The notes: generated from the letters alone by a model not told the origin. DNA of 20,030 nt from Chloroflexia bacterium (GCA_025927935.1 JAICKM010000026.1:1-20030); one strand, 5' to 3'; counted from the stretch's first letter, positions 7,161 to 15,452 are shown. A program made the numbers and translations.

Positions 7161-8747
7161 GTGCAAACTTCATCTCGATCCCGGTATGCCATTGCCCTGA
7201 CGGCCGCCCTTGGTCTGTTCATGGCCGTGCTCGACAATACCGTGGTGAACGTCGCCCTCACGCCCATGTCGAGCGCGCTGCAAAGCAGCCTTAGCTCGAT
7301 TCAGTGGGTGGTGACGGGCTATTTCCTGGCCCAGGCCGCGGTGATTCCCATCGCGGGCTATTTCAGCAACCGCTTCGGCATCAAGCGCCTCTTCATGATC
7401 TGTTTGAGCTTTTTCACCATCGGCTCGTTGCTCTGCGGCTTGTCGCAGAACGAGACCATGTTGATCGGCTTCCGTGTGTTGCAGGGACTGGGCGGCGGGG
7501 CGCTCTTCCCGTTGACCCAGGCCATCGCTTTCGGCGCGTTCCCGCCCCGCGACCGGGCGGCGGCCAGCGCGGTCGTCGGCATCCCCGTACTGCTGGCGCC
7601 CACGTTCGGTCCCACCATCGGCGGTCTGCTCACCGACAACTTCGGCTGGGAGTACATCTTCTTCGTCAACGTGCCGGTGGGCATCGTGGCCCTGGCCCTC
7701 GCTTGGCGCATCATCCCGCGCGACGAACCGGCCCCCGCGGGGCCGCAACGCAGCTTCGACTATATCGGCCTGCTGCTCTCCGTGCTGGGCGTGCTGGCGG
7801 TGGTCTACGCTTTCACCCTGGTCAGCCAGCCGCAGCCGGGCAGCGAAAGCGCGCTCAACCCGCGCGGCACCCTCTACGGCTGGGGCTACTGGCCGGTCTG
7901 GGCGTTGCTGGCCGCAGGCGCGGCGATCCTGGCCGCTTTTATCTTCTATGAACTGCGCGTCAGCAAAGACCCGGTGCTGGACCTGCGCCTGTATCGCAGC
8001 CGGGATTTCACACTCAGCAGCACCGTCACCTGGGTGACGTCGATGATCATCTTCGGCAGCCTGATTCTGATTCCGATCTTCCTGGAACAAGTCCGCGTGC
8101 CCCATCTGTCGGCGCTCGACGCCGGACTCGCACTGATGCCGCAAGGGATCGCGGCAGCCATTGCCGTGGCTCTGGGTGGGCGGCTCTATAATCGCGTGGG
8201 CGTGCGCAACCTGATCGGGCTGGGCGCGGTCTGCCTGTTTGCCAGTTCGTGGATGCTCACCCAACTGACGCCCACCACCGACGGACCCGGCCTGTGGCCC
8301 GCCCTGATTGTGCGCGGCTTCGGGTTCGGTTTCACCAACATCCCGGTGCAGACGCTGGCGCTGCAACAGATCACCGGGGCGGCGCTGCCGCGGGCCAGTT
8401 CTCTGTTCACCGTCACCCGGCAGATCTTCAGCTCTATCGGCGTCGCCATGGTGACGACGCTGTTCGTGCAGCAGACCACGCAGCACGCGGATGCCCTGCG
8501 CGCCAGCCTCCAGGGGTCGCTGCCCGCCGGGACGGCGCTGGACCCGAACAGTCCCGCTTTCCAGGCCGCCCGCGACCAGCTGTTCGCTCAGGCGGGCACG
8601 GCGGGGCTGAACGACGTGTTCACCTACGTCACCATCGGCACGGTGCTGATCGTGCTGCTGGCGCTGGCGCTGCCCAATCGCACACAGCAAGCCCGCGCCG
8701 GCGCGACCAGCGGCGAACCGGCGCAACACGCGGTGCTGGCCGAATAG
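7161..8747 (+). CDS. MFS drug:H+ antiporter, DHA2 (EmrB/QacA, 14-TM) type
   Basis: A 528-residue inner-membrane transporter expected to export hydrophobic or cationic compounds by proton exchange. Signatures are motif D1 ([10 protein letters not shown], about 24-33), motif A between TM2 and TM3 ([13 protein letters not shown], 66-78), and the antiporter motif C in TM5 (GxxxxxxPxxGPxxGG, about 140-155). Hydrophobic segments repeat along the whole length, consistent with 14 TMs. The frame is open from an ATG at 7110, but GAGGA at 7148-7152 lies 8 nt before GTG 7161, and the residues before it do not look like a transporter N-terminus, so I prefer GTG 7161. The gap to the next gene is 20 nt, so the two form an operon. 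Substrate unknown; export of the neighbouring diterpenoid is possible but unsupported. Confidence 0.92.
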   Translation: MQTSSRSRYAIALTAALGLFMAVLDNTVVNVALTPMSSALQSSLSSIQWVVTGYFLAQAAVIPIAGYFSNRFGIKRLFMICLSFFTIGSLLCGLSQNETMLIGFRVLQGLGGGALFPLTQAIAFGAFPPRDRAAASAVVGIPVLLAPTFGPTIGGLLTDNFGWEYIFFVNVPVGIVALALAWRIIPRDEPAPAGPQRSFDYIGLLLSVLGVLAVVYAFTLVSQPQPGSESALNPRGTLYGWGYWPVWALLAAGAAILAAFIFYELRVSKDPVLDLRLYRSRDFTLSSTVTWVTSMIIFGSLILIPIFLEQVRVPHLSALDAGLALMPQGIAAAIAVALGGRLYNRVGVRNLIGLGAVCLFASSWMLTQLTPTTDGPGLWPALIVRGFGFGFTNIPVQTLALQQITGAALPRASSLFTVTRQIFSSIGVAMVTTLFVQQTTQHADALRASLQGSLPAGTALDPNSPAFQAARDQLFAQAGTAGLNDVFTYVTIGTVLIVLLALALPNRTQQARAGATSGEPAQHAVLAE

Positions 8748-8767
8748 GCCGGAAAGGAGCGAGAGCC

Positions 8768-9736
8768 ATGCGCGCGATCCGTATCCACACCTTCGGGGGA
8801 CCGGAGGTAATGCAGTATGAAGAGGCGCCCCTGCCGGTGCCTGGTCCCGGCGAGGCCCGCGTGCGCCTGGAAGCCGCCGGGGTCAACTTCATCGACATCT
8901 ACCACCGGACCGGCCAGTATCGCGGCAACCTGCCACTGACACTCGGCCAGGAGGGCGCCGGGGTGGTCGACGCCGTCGGCCCCGATGCCGGCGAGGTGCA
9001 GGTCGGCGAACGGGTGGCCTACGCCTCGGTGCAGGGTGCCTACGCGGAGTACGCCATCGTCCCGGCGGCGCGGCTGGTGCCCGTGCCCGATGGCGTCAGC
9101 AGCCAGGTGGCGGCGGCGGTTATGCTCCAGGGTATGACGGCGCACTATCTCAGCCATAGCACCTATCCGCTGGGGCCGCAAGATACCGCCCTGGTCCACG
9201 CGGCGGCGGGCGGGGTCGGTGGCCTGCTGGTCCAGATCGCCAAACGGCGCGGGACGCGGGTGATCGCCACCGTCTCGACCGAGGCCAAGGCCGCCGAAGC
9301 CCGCGCCGCGGGCGCCGACGAGGTGATCCTCTACACGGAGACCGACTTCGTGGCCGCGACGCGCCGGCTCACCGGCGGCCAGGGCGTGCCGGTCGTCTAC
9401 GACTCGGTGGGCAAGACGACCTTCGACGGCAGCCTGGACAGCTTGCGCCCGCGCGGCTACCTGGTGCTCTTCGGCCAGTCGAGCGGCGCGGTGCCCCCAC
9501 TGGACCCGCAGGTGCTGAACGCCAAGGGTTCGCTCTTCCTGACCCGCCCCACCCTGGCCCATTACATCGCCACGCGTGACGAACTGCTCTGGCGGGCGGG
9601 CGACCTGTTCCGTTGGATCGCGGCGGGCGAGCTAAACGTGCGCATCGCCGCGACCTACAACCTCACAGCCGCGGGGGAAGCCCAGGAATATCTGGCGGGC
9701 CGCCACGCGCACGGCAAGGTGCTGCTTATCCCGTAG
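8768..9736 (+). CDS. zinc-independent NADPH:quinone oxidoreductase (MDR superfamily)
   Basis: A 322-residue medium-chain dehydrogenase/reductase of the quinone oxidoreductase (QorA/zeta-crystallin) branch, which reduces quinones or enones with NADPH in the cytoplasm. The GroES-like N-terminal half ([18 protein letters not shown], about 32-49) lacks the Cys/His ligands of zinc alcohol dehydrogenases. The Rossmann nucleotide site AAAGGVGG is at 145-152, and a typical late strand YDSVGKTTF follows. AAGGAG lies 8 nt before ATG 8768. The frame stays open far upstream (to 8249), but that stretch is an out-of-frame shadow of the exporter. It is the second gene of the exporter operon. Its last 11 nt overlap the convergent HhH gene. 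The substrate is not evident. Confidence 0.92.
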   Translation: MRAIRIHTFGGPEVMQYEEAPLPVPGPGEARVRLEAAGVNFIDIYHRTGQYRGNLPLTLGQEGAGVVDAVGPDAGEVQVGERVAYASVQGAYAEYAIVPAARLVPVPDGVSSQVAAAVMLQGMTAHYLSHSTYPLGPQDTALVHAAAGGVGGLLVQIAKRRGTRVIATVSTEAKAAEARAAGADEVILYTETDFVAATRRLTGGQGVPVVYDSVGKTTFDGSLDSLRPRGYLVLFGQSSGAVPPLDPQVLNAKGSLFLTRPTLAHYIATRDELLWRAGDLFRWIAAGELNVRIAATYNLTAAGEAQEYLAGRHAHGKVLLIP

Positions 9737-10334
9737 CCGCCGCGCCTGCCTTGCCGCCGGACGCCGCCCAGAGGGCCTGCTCCACATCCTGCGCCGTCCA
9801 GGCATGGTCGGGGCAGGCGGACCGCAGAGCCGCCGCGCGCTCGTAGAGGGCCGCCGCGTAGCGGACGTAGTAGGGCGCCGTCCAGGCCACCGGGCCGAGG
9901 CCGGGTATCTGCGCGGCCACCAGTTCGTCGAAGAAGGGGTAGAGGTCCGGGCGATAGGCAGCCAGCAGCCCCGACGCCGTGGCCGGGCCGACGCCCGCCA
10001 GGTCGCTGAGCAGCGCGAGGGGCCGGCGCGGATGAGGCGCTGCGGCGAAGGCGGTGCGGCTGGTCACTTCCACGACCGCGGGCGGATTCCCGGCCACCAG
10101 TTTCCGGTTGCGCTCTCGCCACACCCCGCGCTTCATCTTCCAGGCCGTGACCCACTGGAGTTCGTCGAGCGTCGCATAAGCCGGATCGCGCCCGGCGATC
10201 AGGCCGGGCAACTCCTCGCGGTACCAGGTATCCACTTCCGCCAGCCCGTTGACCTGCTGCGCCTGCACAATGACCGGGTAGCGGTCGAACGCGGCGGCCC
10301 AGGCGGCACAGTCCGCGCTGCTCCACAGATCCAT
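9726..10334 (-). CDS. uncharacterised helix-hairpin-helix protein
   Basis: A 202-residue soluble protein. I do not recognise a named family. The clearest motif is a helix-hairpin-helix, [19 protein letters not shown] (about 109-127), of the kind that binds the DNA backbone in base-excision glycosylases and other repair proteins. It is followed by [10 protein letters not shown]. An earlier block, [21 protein letters not shown] (57-77), is rich in Trp and basic residues. The catalytic Lys/Asp arrangement of HhH-GPD glycosylases is not evident, and there is no Fe-S Cys cluster. The start is ATG 10334, with AAGGAG 6 nt upstream; the longer reading to 10403 runs through a hairpin and has no ribosome site. 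The 3' end overlaps the convergent quinone reductase by 11 nt. A nucleic-acid-binding role is inferred from the HhH alone. Confidence 0.7.
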   Translation of the reverse strand: MDLWSSADCAAWAAAFDRYPVIVQAQQVNGLAEVDTWYREELPGLIAGRDPAYATLDELQWVTAWKMKRGVWRERNRKLVAGNPPAVVEVTSRTAFAAAPHPRRPLALLSDLAGVGPATASGLLAAYRPDLYPFFDELVAAQIPGLGPVAWTAPYYVRYAAALYERAAALRSACPDHAWTAQDVEQALWAASGGKAGAAATG

Positions 10335-10384
10335 AGAGAACTCCTTCTCGCCAATCCCGACGGTTAGTCCCTGTAATTGTGCGG

Positions 10385-10422
10385 TGTAGGGGCCGGTTTC
10401 CAACCGGCCTGCCGCCCGGCAG
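10385..10422. repeat. palindromic TGTAGGGG-type repeat with two hairpins
   Basis: TGTAGGGG (10385-10392) leads into a perfect stem GGCCGGTT (10391-10398)/AACCGGCC (10402-10409) with a TCC loop. A second small hairpin CTGCC/GGCAG (10409-10413/10418-10422) follows directly. Elements opening with TGTAGGGGC and continuing as a palindrome are, from memory, recurrent intergenic repeats in Chloroflexota and some other phyla. No T-run is present on either strand, so it is not an intrinsic terminator. Only one copy is seen here. Confidence 0.5.
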
Positions 10423-10437
10423 CATCGCGGTGGTGGA

Positions 10438-12078
10438 CTACTGGGCGGGCGCCGCGTCCAGCGCCGGGTGGCGCAAGTGGAAACCGGTCGCCGCTTGATA
10501 AGCTTGAGCCACGGCCAGGACGGTCGCTTCGTCGTCCAGGCGACCGGTGAACGTGATGCTGTGCGGGCTGCCCGGCGCCGTCCAGCCGTTCGGCACCACC
10601 ACGGCGGGATGCCCGGTCAGGTTGGTCAACAGCAGGTTGTTGGCCCCATACGAGGGCGCCACATAGGCGTCGATCCCGGCCATCAGGCGGGCCATCGCCT
10701 GCATGATCAAGGTGCGCACCCGGTTGGCCTGGATATATTCCACCGCCGGGATCAGGCGCGCCTGGCGGAACACGTTGGGCCAGGCGTCTTTGACCTGGCG
10801 CTCCAACAGGTCATCGCGGTTGCTGCGCGTCAACTCGTCGAAGGCGGCGGCGGCCTCGGCGTTGAGAATAAAGGACAGCGCTTCCACCGGGTAGTCGGGC
10901 AGGCTAATGGGGATCAGGTTGGCGCCCAGCCCGCGCAAGACATCGAGCACCGCGTCGTCCAGCGCCTTATCCTCGCGCTCCTCGGCAAAGGCGCTCTCGA
11001 TGAAGCCGATACGCAGATCCGCCAGATTCGCGCGCACCGGCCAGACGAAAGGCGCATCCACGACCGTGCCGTCCAGGCCATCGGGGCCGTAGATCGCCGC
11101 GAAGACCAGCGCGCAATCCTCCACTGAGCGGCACATTGGCCCGATCTTGTCCATGCTCCAACTCAGCGCCATCGCGCCATGGCGGCTCACCCGGCCAAAT
11201 GTGGGGCGCAGGCCGGTCACACCGCAGCGGGTACACGGCGAGACAATCGATCCCAGGGTCTCGGTGCCGATGGCAAACCCGACCAGCCCGGCGGCGACTG
11301 CTGCACCCGGCCCCGCCGACGAGCCGCTGGAGCCTTCCTCCGGGTTCCAGGGGTTGCGCGTCAGGCCGCCAAACCAGACATCGCCCCAGGCCAGCGCGCC
11401 CATGCTCAGCTTGGCGACCAGCACGGCGCCCGCCGCGTCTAGTCGCTGGATCACAGTCGCGTCCTCGTCGATCATCTGCTCGCGGTAGGGCGTGGCGCCC
11501 CAGGTGGTGGGGATGCCGCGCGTCGCCAGCAGGTCTTTGGCGCCCCAGGGGATGCCGTGCAAGGGTCCGCGGTAGCGCCCGGCGGCGATCTCGGCATCGG
11601 CCTGGCGGGCCTGGGCGCGGGCCAATTCCTCGGTCAGCGTGACCACGCAGTGCAACAGCGGATCGTAGCGCCGCAGGCGCCGCAAATACATCTCGGTCAG
11701 AGCCAGCGACGTGACCTGCCCGCTTCGCAATAAGGCAGCCAGCAGCGTGACCGGCGCGAAGGCCAGGTCTTCCAGATCGGCGGGCGGTGCGGGTGGGGAC
11801 TGATCGGGCGCCGGTGTCTCTTTAGAGGCAGTCGGGGCGGGCGGGGGCGCCGGCGCCAGGCCCCGCCGGGGGTCAAACACGAGGGCGGGCGGCACGCTGT
11901 TGAGCAGCGGCACCGTGCGAATCTGCGCGTAGGCCGCCAGGTGCTCAGCCAGTTCGTCCATCATCAGGGCGCGTTCGTCCGGGGTGAACTCCAGGCCGGC
12001 CAGCGCTTCGGCGCCCGCCACCTGCTCCAGCGTCAGCGCGGGCGGCGCGCCGGCTTCAGGTTGCACATCATCGCTCAT
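10438..12078 (-). CDS. amidase-signature family hydrolase with GatC-like N-terminal region
   Basis: A 546-residue enzyme. The amidase-signature core (about 105-540) hydrolyses amides by a Ser-cisSer-Lys triad: Lys181 in GIPWGAKDLLA, the Ser-rich loop GSSGSSAGPG (249-258) supplying the cis-Ser (probably Ser253), and nucleophile Ser277 in GTETLGSIVSP. Residues 15-70 (LTLEQVAGAEALAGLEFTPD onward) resemble GatC, the small subunit of the GatCAB tRNA amidotransferase: a helical LTxEqV..lA.L.lt.eE stretch followed by a chain that ends near a Pro. A Pro/Ala linker (73-102) separates it from the core. The start is ATG 12078, 17 nt after the upstream gene; the ribosome site (GCGGAG, about 10 nt away) is weak. 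True GatA is unlikely, since no gatB or separate gatC is nearby. Substrate unknown. Confidence 0.88.
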   Translation of the reverse strand: MSDDVQPEAGAPPALTLEQVAGAEALAGLEFTPDERALMMDELAEHLAAYAQIRTVPLLNSVPPALVFDPRRGLAPAPPPAPTASKETPAPDQSPPAPPADLEDLAFAPVTLLAALLRSGQVTSLALTEMYLRRLRRYDPLLHCVVTLTEELARAQARQADAEIAAGRYRGPLHGIPWGAKDLLATRGIPTTWGATPYREQMIDEDATVIQRLDAAGAVLVAKLSMGALAWGDVWFGGLTRNPWNPEEGSSGSSAGPGAAVAAGLVGFAIGTETLGSIVSPCTRCGVTGLRPTFGRVSRHGAMALSWSMDKIGPMCRSVEDCALVFAAIYGPDGLDGTVVDAPFVWPVRANLADLRIGFIESAFAEEREDKALDDAVLDVLRGLGANLIPISLPDYPVEALSFILNAEAAAAFDELTRSNRDDLLERQVKDAWPNVFRQARLIPAVEYIQANRVRTLIMQAMARLMAGIDAYVAPSYGANNLLLTNLTGHPAVVVPNGWTAPGSPHSITFTGRLDDEATVLAVAQAYQAATGFHLRHPALDAAPAQ

Positions 12079-12095
12079 GCGTGGGGTCTCCGCCT

Positions 12096-12734
12096 CTACC
12101 GATAATTGGTAATGGGCCGTTCGCGGCGGACGGCAAACATGCAGCGGTCGTGGCCTGTCGCCCGGCACTCTACTTCGCGCACGATCACGGGCCGCCCCAC
12201 CAGTTCCTTCAGCAACACTTCGTAGAAGCGCGCCGTGGCGATGCACACCGGCCGCCCGGCGTCATGGATGTCGCGGCAGTAGGGGCAATCCTCGATCACC
12301 AGGTAATCATTGTTCTGGTCGGTGACGACGCCGCGATCCACGCGAGCATCCCGGCTCACCAGTTCGATCAGGCGGCTCCAGGCCACACCCACCTGCTCGG
12401 CGGGCGGCAGGCCGGCCACCACCCCGGCGAGGGCTTGCACGTCGGGGTTGGCCCAGGTATGGCGGGCCAGGTGTTCGCCCATATTGATGAAGAACAGCGT
12501 GGCCTGAGGCGGGGCCAGGTAGGTATACCCGGCGCTGAACAGCCGGGCCACCAGGTCGCGCGAGGCGGTCAGGTCGGAGTTGTCGGGCGGCAGTTCGCTG
12601 CGATACTGCATCAGCCCCGCCGCTTCCAGGATGCGCGGGTAGGCCGGTCCGGCCACCATGCGCAGCGACTTGAGAATCTGGCGCAGAAAGCTGTTGCTAT
12701 AGATCGCGGATGTGGGAGTGTTGCTCGTGTCCAC
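12096..12734 (-). CDS. V4R-domain, cysteine-rich sensor-like protein
   Basis: A 212-residue protein (from GTG 12734) whose C-terminal third looks like a V4R (4-vinyl reductase) domain: EDCPYC (Cys150, Cys153), Cys164 in RPVCIATARFYEVLLKELVG, then VEC (Cys190) and GHDRC (Cys198). V4R domains are found in BchJ and in the sensor regions of aromatic-responsive regulators; they bind small hydrophobic molecules and often a metal through such Cys residues. The N-terminal half is helical without a recognised motif. No DNA-binding or catalytic domain is present. GTG 12734 is preferred because GGGGGAT lies about 5 nt upstream; a TTG at 12755 would add seven residues. It is probably the first gene of a two-gene operon with the amidase (17-nt gap). 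It could be a stand-alone ligand-binding protein. Confidence 0.7.
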   Translation of the reverse strand: MDTSNTPTSAIYSNSFLRQILKSLRMVAGPAYPRILEAAGLMQYRSELPPDNSDLTASRDLVARLFSAGYTYLAPPQATLFFINMGEHLARHTWANPDVQALAGVVAGLPPAEQVGVAWSRLIELVSRDARVDRGVVTDQNNDYLVIEDCPYCRDIHDAGRPVCIATARFYEVLLKELVGRPVIVREVECRATGHDRCMFAVRRERPITNYR

Positions 12735-12785
12735 GCTTATCCCCCGGTTGAACAAGCCGCTGCTGACGGATCACACTGCACCGCG

Positions 12786-12814
12786 ATTCTAGCAGGTTTG
12801 GCCGCGAAACACAA
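12786..12814 (-). promoter_or_regulatory. sigma-70-type promoter for the V4R-amidase operon
   Basis: On the minus strand TTGTGT (12809-12814) is followed after 17 nt by TAGAAT (12786-12791), which is preceded by TGC (extended -10). The predicted start near 12779 leaves about 45 nt before GTG 12734. Confidence 0.55.
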
Positions 12815-12836
12815 TCCGGCGGGCGGTTCGCCAGTC

Positions 12837-12854
12837 TTGTCAGTGGTTTGTCAG
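12837..12854. repeat. TTGTCAG direct repeat, one helical turn apart
   Basis: TTGTCAG occurs at 12837-12843 and again at 12848-12854, an 11-bp register that puts both copies on the same face of the helix. It lies just upstream of the minus-strand -35 and about 100 nt upstream of the plus-strand promoter, so it could be an activator site for either operon. Short enough to arise by chance. Confidence 0.3.
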
Positions 12855-12950
12855 AACCCCTCCAGTACAATGATGGGGCTGCGGGGCCGAGATGCGGCCC
12901 GGGTGCGAGCCGGTCCCGGTCCCGCGGCGCCTTGTCCTTACAATTACAAC

Positions 12951-12980
12951 TGGACTTCACCTGGGTGAATACGCTATACT
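12951..12980 (+). promoter_or_regulatory. sigma-70-type promoter for the diterpene/transducer operon
   Basis: TGGACT (12951-12956, 4 of 6 to TTGACA) and TATACT (12975-12980, 5 of 6) are 18 nt apart. The predicted start near 12987 gives a leader of about 100 nt to ATG 13089. Confidence 0.5.
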
Positions 12981-13088
12981 TTGTCATTATGCAGTAAACA
13001 GCCATACCGCGCGCTGGATTCACGGGTCACAGTGCGCGAAACGGCTTCTCCGGGACCTTCCCCTGTTACGGTAGAAAGGAACACAGCA

Positions 13089-13958
13089 ATGACCCCATCG
13101 GCACCGCCTGACCGCGCGGCCTTCTTAGCCGCGCCGGATGCCGAAGTCGCAGCCATAGCGCCCCCCACGGTGGTCTATGCGGCGGGTGGCACCCGGCGCG
13201 TAGCGGCGAAGGAGGGAATCTCCCTCGATGAAGCCTACATTCAGTACACCCGCGCGCAACTGGTCGAGAATCTCGAACTGTTTTTCCGGCTCGGTGTCCG
13301 CCATGTGATCGTGCCCTGCCTGGGGCCGCGCCAGCTTGTCGAGGCGGCGCCGTATGGTGAGCGCATCATCGAGTGGTGCATCCAGGCGCTGACCGGACCG
13401 GAAATGCTGGCCGACTATCGCCGCCGCGGTTGGCGCGCCCGCTTCATCGTGCCCTCGCCGCATCCCGCCTTACAAGAGGCTGCCGCCCTGCTGGAACGGG
13501 AACTTGCTGATCCAAATCAGCCCACAGCCTGGTATTATCTGGTAACGGATGATAGCGATCCGTGGACGGATCTGTTCGCGGCCGTGCAGCGCAGCGGGGC
13601 GCGGACCTACGACGATGCGCTGCGCGCAGTCTACGGCGAGGAAATCCCTCCAGCTGGCTTATTCGTTGGCTTCGGCAAGCTGGTCACCGGCACGACTCTC
13701 GTTCCTCCGCTGCTATGTGCGCCCAATATGCAGTGCTACTGGGTGCAACGGGCCGGCTTGCGGCTCATGGAGCCGATGTTGCGCGCCATTTTCTATGATT
13801 ACGCCTACACGCGCCGCACCTGGCGCATGGATCGCCGCTTTCGCTATGAACAAACCGCCGAGCAACAGGCCCTCTGGGAAACCACGGAGATTATCGGCGT
13901 CGGCTCGGCGCAAAACGGTTTCTGGTATCCGGAAGCTTTTTCCGGCCCGCAAGAATAA
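13089..13958 (+). CDS. diterpene synthase of the Rv3378c (tuberculosinol) / kolavelool synthase family
   Basis: A 289-residue protein that I recognise as a relative of M. tuberculosis Rv3378c, the enzyme with a cis-prenyltransferase fold that converts tuberculosinyl diphosphate to tuberculosinol or its adenosine adduct; Herpetosiphon Haur_2146 (kolavelool synthase) belongs to the same family. Shared blocks are GGTRR (33-37; DGTRR in Rv3378c), LELFFRLGVRHVIVP (about 57-71; Rv3378c has a matching FEHGIETVISP), LFVGFGK (MFIGFGR), MLRAIFYDYAYTRR (TLRRILYDHIYLRH) and the terminal GVGSAQNGFWYPE (GVGCVHDGIWFAE). It would act on a bicyclic diterpenyl diphosphate in the cytoplasm. The Asp of DGTRR, the Mg/diphosphate-binding residue of the fold, is Gly33 here. 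ATG 13089 has AAAGGA 8 nt upstream. The transducer gene follows after 18 nt. The comparison is from memory of the Rv3378c sequence, not a computed alignment. Confidence 0.85.
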   Translation: MTPSAPPDRAAFLAAPDAEVAAIAPPTVVYAAGGTRRVAAKEGISLDEAYIQYTRAQLVENLELFFRLGVRHVIVPCLGPRQLVEAAPYGERIIEWCIQALTGPEMLADYRRRGWRARFIVPSPHPALQEAAALLERELADPNQPTAWYYLVTDDSDPWTDLFAAVQRSGARTYDDALRAVYGEEIPPAGLFVGFGKLVTGTTLVPPLLCAPNMQCYWVQRAGLRLMEPMLRAIFYDYAYTRRTWRMDRRFRYEQTAEQQALWETTEIIGVGSAQNGFWYPEAFSGPQE

Positions 13959-13976
13959 GTCGGTTGGAGGTTCCTA

Positions 13977-15452
13977 ATGCTGGAGCGATTGTTCGATTGT
14001 GCCGCCGCCGACCCGGAGGTGGCGCGCAAGGGGCGCTGGCTCAACCGCCTGCTGGTGAGCTTCATCCTGATCGGCGGCGTCATCGTCATTATCGGCGGGC
14101 TGTTGCTGCCCTTCTCAATGGTCGAGGTCACCAACGCGGCGGCGATCATCGTATTGATCGGTCTCTACTTCATCAACCGCCGGGGGTATGTCAGCGTCAC
14201 TCTCTGGATTTTGCTGGCGCTGGTGATGGCCGCCGTCATCTTCAGCGCGACGGGCGAGCAGAATAATCTCGCTGTGCTTATGTATCCGGCGCTGTTTGTG
14301 CTGGTTATCCTCACCGCCGGGGTCTTCCTGTCGTGGACGGGCGTGCTGGGCGCGGTGGTTGCGGTGAGCGCCGTCACCATCTGGTATTATACCGGAACCA
14401 GCATCCCCGTCGTGCGCGACTACCAGGTGCGCGAGCCGGCGGGTGTGAACTTGCTTATGTACACGCTGCTGCTGCTGTTCGCGGCGGCGGGCGCGCTATC
14501 CTGGCTCTCCAACCGTCTCATCGGCGAGACCCTGATCGCGTTGCGGCGCCGGGCGACTGACCTGGAGGCGGCGCTGGCGACGCTGGCCGAACAGACGCAG
14601 CGCGAACACGCCCTGGGCGCCAACATCGGGGTGCTGGCCGAGCAACTGTCGGCGGTGAGCGCCCGGCAGGTCACGGGCGTCTCCACCCAGGCCGCGTCCA
14701 TCAGCCAGGTCGTCAGCGCCGTAGCCGAACTGCACACCGCCGCCGATCAGATCGACGCCACGGCGACCCTGGTCAGCGAAGCGGCCGACAGCGCGCTGCA
14801 GAGCGTCGAGCGGGCGCAGGCGCTGGTCTTGCAAAGCCGCGAGGCGGTCCAGCGCAACCGTTCACAGGTCCACACCGTGATCGAGCGCATGACCCGCGTC
14901 GATACGCTCACCCGCAACATCACCGTTTTCACCAACGGCATCCGCAAGCTCTCCGAGGAAACGCAATTGCTGGCCCTCAACGCCACCATCGAGGCCGCGG
15001 GCGCCGGATCGCTGGGCCGGCGCTTCGGCGTGGTGGCGGGCGAAGTGGAGAGCCTGGCCCAACGGGCCAACGAATTTGTCGATCAGATCCGGGCCATTGT
15101 CGCCGAGTTGCAGGAGGCCGGTCAGATCACCCTGGCGGCCACGCAAAGCAGCAGCGATATCGCCGACGAAGTGGAACAACTCGCCGACGAGGTGCGGTCG
15201 GCCCAGGAGCAAGTGGCCGGCGCCGTGCAGCGCACCAGCGAACTGGTCCACCAGATTTCCACCGCCACCAGCCAGCAGAACAACGCTACCGAGCAGATGA
15301 CGGAGACCATGGAGCAAATCGCGGCAAGCGCGGATATGACCAACCGCGAAACGCGAGCGCTGGAGACCGTCAGCGGCGAACTGCTACACTCGGCGGAAAT
15401 GCTCATGAGCACGATGACCCGGCTCCGGTCACAGACCCAGTCATCGCAATAA
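13977..15452 (+). CDS. methyl-accepting chemotaxis-type transducer with six TM segments
   Basis: A 491-residue protein. The first about 180 residues hold six hydrophobic segments (about 24-47, 52-67, 73-90, 98-119, 121-139, 157-177) joined by very short loops, so there is no room for a periplasmic ligand domain. A long coiled-coil signalling domain follows, with the conserved hairpin tip ETQLLALNATIEAAGAGSLG (about 328-347) and FGVVAGEVESLAQRA after it, the region that contacts CheA/CheW in chemoreceptors. I see no HAMP domain between TM6 and the coiled coil. Residues 178-215 look like a direct helical connector. The canonical tip reads IEAARAGExGRGF; here it is IEAAGAGSLGRRF, so two usual positions are altered. 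GGAGG lies 6 nt before ATG 13977. It is apparently co-transcribed with the diterpene genes either side. It may sense membrane state, energy or a lipid. Confidence 0.88.
   Translation: MLERLFDCAAADPEVARKGRWLNRLLVSFILIGGVIVIIGGLLLPFSMVEVTNAAAIIVLIGLYFINRRGYVSVTLWILLALVMAAVIFSATGEQNNLAVLMYPALFVLVILTAGVFLSWTGVLGAVVAVSAVTIWYYTGTSIPVVRDYQVREPAGVNLLMYTLLLLFAAAGALSWLSNRLIGETLIALRRRATDLEAALATLAEQTQREHALGANIGVLAEQLSAVSARQVTGVSTQAASISQVVSAVAELHTAADQIDATATLVSEAADSALQSVERAQALVLQSREAVQRNRSQVHTVIERMTRVDTLTRNITVFTNGIRKLSEETQLLALNATIEAAGAGSLGRRFGVVAGEVESLAQRANEFVDQIRAIVAELQEAGQITLAATQSSSDIADEVEQLADEVRSAQEQVAGAVQRTSELVHQISTATSQQNNATEQMTETMEQIAASADMTNRETRALETVSGELLHSAEMLMSTMTRLRSQTQSSQ

Larger units (their letters stand above)
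12735..13088. other. divergent intergenic region between the V4R and diterpene operons
   Basis: These 354 nt hold no convincing gene. They contain a minus-strand promoter (12786-12814), a direct repeat of TTGTCAG (12837-12854), a plus-strand promoter (12951-12980) and the ribosome site AAAGGA (13075-13080). Two in-frame upstream extensions of the plus-strand gene (from 12981) lack a ribosome site and begin at the predicted transcription start, so they are not used. Confidence 0.6.

Noticed and set aside
7170..8729. Long open frame antisense to the MFS exporter
   Set aside because: It has an Arg/Gln/Asp-rich, motif-free translation, and the opposite strand encodes a clear 14-TM transporter.
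8249..8767. N-terminal extension of the quinone oxidoreductase
   Set aside because: The extra residues are an out-of-frame reading of the exporter gene. A good ribosome site and a family-typical N-terminus are found at 8768.
13089..13958. Undecaprenyl diphosphate synthase (UppS) for the Rv3378c-like gene
   Set aside because: The fold family is the same, but the canonical MDGNGRWA block and the C-terminal RTSGE-type motif are absent, whereas the C-terminal blocks match Rv3378c.
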